Below, piece after piece: positions 60,201 to 64,000 of a stretch of 64,000 nucleotides of DNA. This stretch comes from Nocardioides hwasunensis (GTDB taxonomy: Bacteria; Actinomycetota; Actinomycetes; Propionibacteriales; Nocardioidaceae), in assembly GCF_014779665.1 (NCBI RefSeq), contig NZ_JACXYY010000004.1, positions 372,001 to 436,000 on the forward strand. Reading direction: 5' to 3'. Made by a program: the position numbers and the translations under genes. The notes beneath the pieces were generated by a model. The model saw nothing but the letters and a program-made list of their open reading frames with translations, did no database searches and had not been told where the DNA came from. Position 1 is the stretch's first letter, and each line of letters opens with the position of its first letter.

Positions 60201-62731
60201 CTGACGCCGCCGGAGCCCAGCGGAGGCGTGCCGGACAGGGTCGCGGTGCCGCCGGAGCCGGGGGTGAGCGTGAGCCAGGCAGGGAGCGTGGAGGTGGTCG
60301 TGACGGTGGCAGCGGGCTGCCCGGACGTCGTGATCGTGTGGCTGCCGGCCGTGCCGGCCACGAAGGTCACGCTGTCGGAGCTGGTGAACGCCGGCGCGGA
60401 GCGAACCGACAGCCGGGCGGCCGTGGTCGTGGCCGTGCCACGAGTGTTGGTGAAGACGGCGCGGTAGAGGTTCCCGTTGTCACCGAGCGAGGCGGTGAAC
60501 GCGTACGACGGGCTCGTGGCTCCCGCGACGTTGGCGAACGTGGCCCCGTCGATCGAGCGCTGCCACTGCACGGTCGGGCCCGGCACACCCGACGCGGCGG
60601 CGGTGAAGGTCACCGTGGCACCTGGTGCGGCCACCTGGTCGCCGGGGTTCGAGGTGACCGCAGGAGGCGCTGTCACGGTGAGGGTGAACTCCTGGGTCGC
60701 GTCCGGGTTGACGCCGTTGGTGGCCGTGATCTCGAAGGGGAAGACACCGGACTGGGTCGGCGTGCCGGACAGCAGACCGGCCGAGGTGAGGCTCACACCC
60801 GCGGGCAGGGTTCCGGTCGCGATGAAGGTCGCGGCCGGGCTTCCCGACGCCGTGACCTGGAAGGAGCCGGCCGATCCACGAGCGAAGGTGGTGGAGCTGG
60901 CACTCGTGATCGCGGGGGCGGTCCGCACCCGCAGAAGGGCGGCCGTGGTGGTGGCGGTGCCGGCGGAGCTGGTGAAGACAGCTCGGTAGCGGTGGTTGTC
61001 GTCGCCGGTCGCGGCGGTGAAGGAGTACGCCGTCGACGTCGCTCCCGAGATGCTGGTGAAGGTCGTCCCGCCGTCGGTGGACCGCTGCCACTGCACCGTG
61101 GGAGTCGGTGCCCCGGTGGCCGCCGCCGTGAAGGTCGCGGTCGCACCCGGCGCGACCGTCAGGTCGCTCGGGTTGGTGGTGATCGCTGGGGGCTGGTTGA
61201 CGGTGACGGTGGCGGTCGACGTCGCGTTGTCGAGGCTGGCCTCGACCTGGCTGGTGCCGGTCACGGTGCCGGACTGGTAGCTGGTGCTGGCCTCGCCACC
61301 GCTGATGGTGACGGTCTTGTTGCCCGCCGAGCCGCCGACCGTGGCATCGCCCGTCGGGTCGGAGAAGACGACCGGTGCACCCGAGAACGCTGCGAGGTCG
61401 GCCGGCGCGATCGCGTTGCCGGCGCTGTCCGGGGTGAGCCGGGCGGCGATGGTGGAGGTGGCATTGGGTCCGGAGACGGTCGCGGGCGAGGCGGTCGCCC
61501 TCAGCTGCAGGTACGGCGTCGGCGTACCACCGGACGTGGTGTCGCAGCCGCTGCCGCCGTTCGGGCCGGCGTTGCAGCCGAACCAGTTGTCAGTGAGGGT
61601 GCTGGCCGCCGACGACACGGCGAACGCTCCGGCGCCACCGTCGCTCGAGTTGCCGACGAACCGGTTGAACCGCACGGTTGCCGACGTGACGGTGGAGGTG
61701 ACGTGCACCGCTCCCCCCGCGCTGGAGGAGGTCACGCGGTTGTCCCGGAAGACCGAGCGCTGGACGTCCAGGGTGCCGCCCCGGGCGAGGATGGCTCCAC
61801 CCGCAGCCGGGCCGCTGGCCAGCTGGGCCGCGGTGTTGCTCGTGAACACGGAGCCGCTCACGCTGGCGGTTGCCGGGCCCCGGACGGCCAGCGCGCCGCC
61901 GCTGAGCGAGGAGGCGCCGCTGCGGGAGTTGGAGGTCGTGTTCTGGTCGAACCTCGATCCGGTGATCGTGAGCGACTCGCCGCTCGTCGCGCCCTGGGCG
62001 GCGTACAGGATCGCCGAGCCGTCGCTGCTGCGGGTCTGGTTGCTGGCGAAGGTCGAGTTGCGCACCGTGAGTCGACCGCCGATGAACTGCAGACCCCCGC
62101 CCGGCCGGTCGGCGCTGGTCGCGCCGTTCGCGCCGGCTTGGTTGGCGGTGACCCTCACGTCGTCGAGCGTGAGGTCGTCGAGGGTCGTCGCGTTGCCGGA
62201 CCCGGCGATGATGCCGGCGCCTCCGAAGCCGTCGACGGCGTCGGTGCCCGATCTCACGGTCAACCCACTGAGCGTCACGCTGACGCCTCCGACGACGTCG
62301 GGGTCGATGCTGAGGACCCGGCTCACGCCGTCGGCGTCGATGATCGTGCTCGCGGATCCCGAGCCGGCGAGGGTGATCGCCTGGCCGCTGCGTCGGCCGA
62401 GCGCGAGCTCGCCGTTGGCGAGGGTGTAGGTGCCGGCAGGCACGGTGACCGTCACGGGGTTGCCGGAGCTCGCGGCGTTGTTGGCCAGGCACGTGGCCTC
62501 GCGAAGCGTCACCGCGGCCGGTGCCGTCGTCGACGAGTTCCCGCACGCGCCAGCGCCGGCGCCGGAGTCGGCCGTGGTGGTGACGACGTAGGTGACAGCT
62601 GCCGCGGCGCGCTCCGCGGCGAAGCCCACCTGAGCGGTGGCGGCGAGCGTCACGACCACGGCGGCCGAGATGGACCTGCGAGTCGCTGATCGCGCGCGGG
62701 TGCGAGCAGGCAGCAGGAAGGGTCGATTCAC
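57251..62731 (-). CDS. Giant secreted beta-helix and Ig-repeat surface protein
   Basis: An 1826-aa exported protein, first gene of the seven-gene operon. An extended signal (residues ~1-48, basic then SAAVVVTLAATAQVGFAAE) is followed by a right-handed beta-helix (~50-400; repeats such as LTVRNSTFASNQTRS and ALAVRGPATASVSGSVF). Then about eight alternating Ig-like (VQWQRS...YRAVFTN) and He_PIG-type (SGTPTQSGVFPFEITATNG) repeats run to ~1300, ending with Big_3-type repeats and a basic C-terminal domain. No LPXTG anchor or membrane segment is seen at the C-terminus. GTG 62731 has a GGAG site. The 1558-aa plus-strand ORF is a shadow. Confidence 0.85.
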   Translation of the reverse strand: MNRPFLLPARTRARSATRRSISAAVVVTLAATAQVGFAAERAAAAVTYVVTTTADSGAGAGACGNSSTTAPAAVTLREATCLANNAASSGNPVTVTVPAGTYTLANGELALGRRSGQAITLAGSGSASTIIDADGVSRVLSIDPDVVGGVSVTLSGLTVRSGTDAVDGFGGAGIIAGSGNATTLDDLTLDDVRVTANQAGANGATSADRPGGGLQFIGGRLTVRNSTFASNQTRSSDGSAILYAAQGATSGESLTITGSRFDQNTTSNSRSGASSLSGGALAVRGPATASVSGSVFTSNTAAQLASGPAAGGAILARGGTLDVQRSVFRDNRVTSSSAGGAVHVTSTVTSATVRFNRFVGNSSDGGAGAFAVSSAASTLTDNWFGCNAGPNGGSGCDTTSGGTPTPYLQLRATASPATVSGPNATSTIAARLTPDSAGNAIAPADLAAFSGAPVVFSDPTGDATVGGSAGNKTVTISGGEASTSYQSGTVTGTSQVEASLDNATSTATVTVNQPPAITTNPSDLTVAPGATATFTAAATGAPTPTVQWQRSTDGGTTFTSISGATSTAYSFTAATGDDNHRYRAVFTSSAGTATTTAALLRVRTAPAITSASSTTFARGSAGSFQVTASGSPAATFIATGTLPAGVSLTSAGLLSGTPTQSGVFPFEITATNGVNPDATQEFTLTVTAPPAVTSNPGDQVAAPGATVTFTAAASGVPGPTVQWQRSIDGATFANVAGATSPSYAFTASLGDNGNLYRAVFTNTRGTATTTAARLSVRSAPAFTSSDSVTFVAGTAGSHTITTSGQPAATVTTTSTLPAWLTLTPGSGGTATLSGTPPLGSGGVSTITLRASNGVNPDATQTLTLRIDEAPSVVSGPDDLTVVAGDTATLSVQARGYPAPSYQWQRDTGSGFAPVAGATEASYAVTARAGDDGARYRVTLTNSVGQSVSRVAILTVNAPPTFTSAATTTFTRLDASTFQVRATGKPAPTFTTTGPLPSGVALAPNGVLSGTPTEDGAFAFTIVATNGIGADATQQFTLRVESSPRLTAQPEDQTVEPGDTASFTATAAGFPAPSVQWQRSTGGAFTDIQGATSATYSLTAAAADNGSSYRAVFDNGSGATATSRAARLRVGAAPTFTSAAGTRFVLGDDDWFTVRASGPPTPSLALVGTLPDGVTFVDNADGTATLSGTARESGPYALRIVADNGFGTREQVFTLQVDAPPTITNRDAATFTALTAGSFTFTATRGHPAPTAWTVAGALPGGVRFTDGGDGSATLSGTPAAGTTGTYTLTVSASSGGSAPAARQTFTLSVVKAQQTITVTSATPVGAAVGGTYQPRATSDSGLEVAISIDPASTACSLSSGTVRFDRAGTCVVGFGQDGDADHRAAPQVQQSFVVAAAATATTVSTAPSPSVHGQEITGSARISSTFGAPAGTVQFSLDGAPFGAPIVVVDGTASAGVLTGPSGATLPAGAHELSAVFTPADAKAQAPSSGTTTHVVDRAATTTRLDVRADRLVATVATAPPARGVATGDVLFAVGGHPIGSASLVDGVATLAQTVPTGRAQQVSASYAGDGNHTGSSASTSRLDPVITAAVTSKKPRSRSGWYRTPVTITFTCTPKGAPLAEPCPAPVRLTGNGAGRSVTRTVSATDGGVATVVVSGIDIDRVRPTVRIAGVRDGATYAGGVPRARCVARDRVSGIASCRITTRKRGDRVVVTATAVDEAGNRRRTSVSVRTLSVYLEAPSSNGAYDVELGRTYTLVVAGSSVRPVYYDAEIAPRRPHRRSLALRPAGPGRWTIGVTMDRGLSGHRLWNLGVKVGPTMRLVKVRVS

Positions 62732-62824
62732 GTGCGGCACTCCGAGTCGGGGTGTGTCCCAGTGCCGACCGGTCAGCCAGCGTCCGCACGGTAGGCGTAG
62801 CGATCGGGGCGGCACAATGGCCAC

Positions 62825-62840
62825 TTCGGACTAGTCCGAA
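62825..62840. promoter_or_regulatory. Perfect 16-bp palindrome upstream of giant protein operon
   Basis: TTCGGACTAGTCCGAA lies between the lipoprotein stop (62848) and the start of the giant-protein gene (62731). With no loop it suits a dimeric regulator's operator better than a terminator. Confidence 0.5.
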
Positions 62841-62847
62841 CGGTCGC

Positions 62848-63804
62848 TCAGTCGAGCTCCACAGTGGTGCTCAGCTCGGCGGTCGCGTCCTCCGGCCCGC
62901 GGCCGTCGGCTCGCAGGCCGGTCAGCGTGCGGGCGATGTCGAGCCTGGTCGGCGTGCCGTCGACGAAGAAGCGCGTGACGAGGCTGGTCAGGCGTTCGTC
63001 GACGACGGTCGACCCGGTCGTCGATCCGTCGAACCCCGAGGAGTCCGTCGCCGCGCGGACGTCGTACGTCGCCCCGGCGCGCTCGAACGAGTCGATCCGG
63101 GTCTCGACCTGGCCCACCGTCCAGCCGTCCTCGGCCCAACCCTCGCCGCTGAGGTAGGGGACCGTGGCCACCGTGTAGGTGCACGCGACGTCCGCCGTGA
63201 CCCGTTTGCCGGCGAGGGGCGGGCAGACCGCCGAGACCGGCGGGGCCAGGTCGGTGAGCGCCTCGGCCCGTTCGCCGGCCACCTGGCCCGTGCCGAGGTC
63301 GAGACTGGCGGTCACGCCGTCGAAGGTCACCTCGACGACCCGGGCCGAGTCGGTCGCGACGATGACGTACACCGGCCCGCCGGTGCGGCTCTCGGCCGGC
63401 GTCGACGTGGAACCGGGTGCGTCACCGAGCGTGGTGGTGACGACGCCGGCGACCAGCTCGAGGGTGGTGCGCTGGGACGGGTCCCCCATCAGCGTCCGCT
63501 GCAGGGGGTCGAGGTCGTCGTCGATGCCGAGCCGCCAGTCGAGGGGCACCCACTCGGTCCCCTCGGGCGCGACGTGCTCGCGACCGTCGGCAGCCTCGGA
63601 GCCGGTGAGGAGGCCCTTCGCCTCACCGACGACGATCGTCAGCGGACCGTTCGGCACCACGACGACGTGCTCGATGCCCTCGACCTCGCCCAGGCTTCCG
63701 CCGACGAGGTCACCGACAGACCCGTCGTCGCCGCCCCCGCAACCCGGAGCCAGCAGCACGACGGCCAGGGCCATGGCCGTGGTCACGGCCCGCTTGGTCT
63801 GCAT
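62848..63804 (-). CDS. Lipoprotein of unknown function
   Basis: A 318-aa lipoprotein with lipobox Cys22 (LLAPGCGGG) and a Gly/Asp linker. The body is mostly beta-strand by pattern, with VVVVPNGPLTIVVGEAKGLLTG, GGPVYVIVATDSARVVEVTFDG and a Cys pair (VSAVCPPLAG, DVACTYTV) that may form a disulfide. No known family recognised. It precedes the giant surface protein operon on the same strand, separated by a palindrome. Confidence 0.75.
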   Translation of the reverse strand: MQTKRAVTTAMALAVVLLAPGCGGGDDGSVGDLVGGSLGEVEGIEHVVVVPNGPLTIVVGEAKGLLTGSEAADGREHVAPEGTEWVPLDWRLGIDDDLDPLQRTLMGDPSQRTTLELVAGVVTTTLGDAPGSTSTPAESRTGGPVYVIVATDSARVVEVTFDGVTASLDLGTGQVAGERAEALTDLAPPVSAVCPPLAGKRVTADVACTYTVATVPYLSGEGWAEDGWTVGQVETRIDSFERAGATYDVRAATDSSGFDGSTTGSTVVDERLTSLVTRFFVDGTPTRLDIARTLTGLRADGRGPEDATAELSTTVELD

Positions 63805-63888
63805 GTCCCAGTCTCGCTCCGTCGTCGCCGGTGTGGCGCGACCTTCCTACCCGGTGGGTCGGTGCTGAAACCGCGTGCGCGGACGGGA

Positions 63889-64000
63889 TCAGGCCTCGAG
63901 CAGACCCTTGACGTAGGCCGCCTGGCCGAGGTGCTGGAGGCAGTCGCCCTGGATGCTGACGAGCCGCTGGCCGGCGGTGACGGGCGGGTCCCAGTCCTGG
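63889..64000 (-). CDS. DinB/DUF664 family protein, C-terminal end
   Basis: Partial gene running off the right edge. The visible 36 C-terminal residues include DWDPPVTAGQRLVSIQGDCL and LGQAAYVKGLLEA, matching the end of DinB-fold (DUF664/mycothiol-dependent) enzymes. The start and active-site His residues lie outside the window. Confidence 0.6.
   Translation of the reverse strand, partial: QDWDPPVTAGQRLVSIQGDCLQHLGQAAYVKGLLEA

Noticed and set aside
58013..62689. Plus-strand open frame of 1558 codons opposite the giant surface protein
   Set aside because: Repetitive Gly/Arg/Val-rich shadow of the Ig repeats; no start signal or family match.

Overview
The window is chromosomal DNA from a high-GC Gram-positive bacterium, most likely an actinobacterium of the Nocardioides/Propionibacteriales type. 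This is an inference from the very high GC content, frequent GTG starts, many leaderless genes (TANNNT six to seven bases before the start codon), a conservon (CvnA-D) operon, an ECF42 sigma factor with its DGPF partner, DUF3000 next to ribonuclease D, a WS/DGAT acyltransferase and a GH64 glucanase. Coding density is high: no gap between genes exceeds about 200 bases. I found no rRNA, tRNA, insertion sequence, integrase or confirmed CRISPR array.

Left part (1-16.2 kb): a minus-strand sulfur-scavenging operon (DszC/SfnB-like flavoprotein, SfnG sulfone monooxygenase, SfnB, SsuD sulfonate monooxygenase) read away from a divergent LysR regulator; then hemE, DUF3000 plus ribonuclease D, an orphan extracellular-binding lipoprotein, a small hypothetical, the large helicase HrpA, which carries an in-frame 42-bp palindromic insertion, and a Gly/Pro-rich membrane protein.

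Middle (16.3-38.6 kb): the DGPF/ECF42 pair, a two-component system with an SDR gene, a DUF402 protein, a ThrE-type exporter, a glutamate-cysteine ligase-like enzyme, WS/DGAT, an orphan adenine methyltransferase ending inside an 88-bp inverted repeat, a phosphodiester-glycosidase protein, a lipoprotein, a RelA/SpoT-type synthetase, a ChaA-like antiporter, and a conservon whose operon ends in an amino-acid-type solute-binding lipoprotein. A secreted endonuclease lies divergent to the conservon.

Right part (38.6-64 kb): an acyl-ACP desaturase with two mutually exclusive hairpins in its leader, DUF2237, AIM24, an FeS photolyase, DUF2945, an XRE-cupin regulator divergent to a thioredoxin-reductase-like/methyltransferase fusion, TspO, gluconate permease and gluconokinase, a WXG100 pair followed by a polymorphic toxin and its likely HEAT-type immunity protein, a TetR regulator, Dps, a GH64 glucanase preceded by CRP-like and CebR-like operators, a MOSC protein, a PepSY lipoprotein, and a seven-gene minus-strand operon (giant beta-helix/Ig-repeat surface protein, two DUF6916 proteins, a GNAT, three tail-collar proteins). 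The window closes with a lipoprotein and the C-terminal end of a DinB-family gene.

Best candidates for undescribed biology: the tail-collar/DUF6916/giant Ig operon, the palindromic element inside hrpA, the toxin/immunity pair, the conservon with an attached ligand-binding lipoprotein, the overlapping leader hairpins of the desaturase, and a family of TGGCGGC-headed intergenic inverted repeats.
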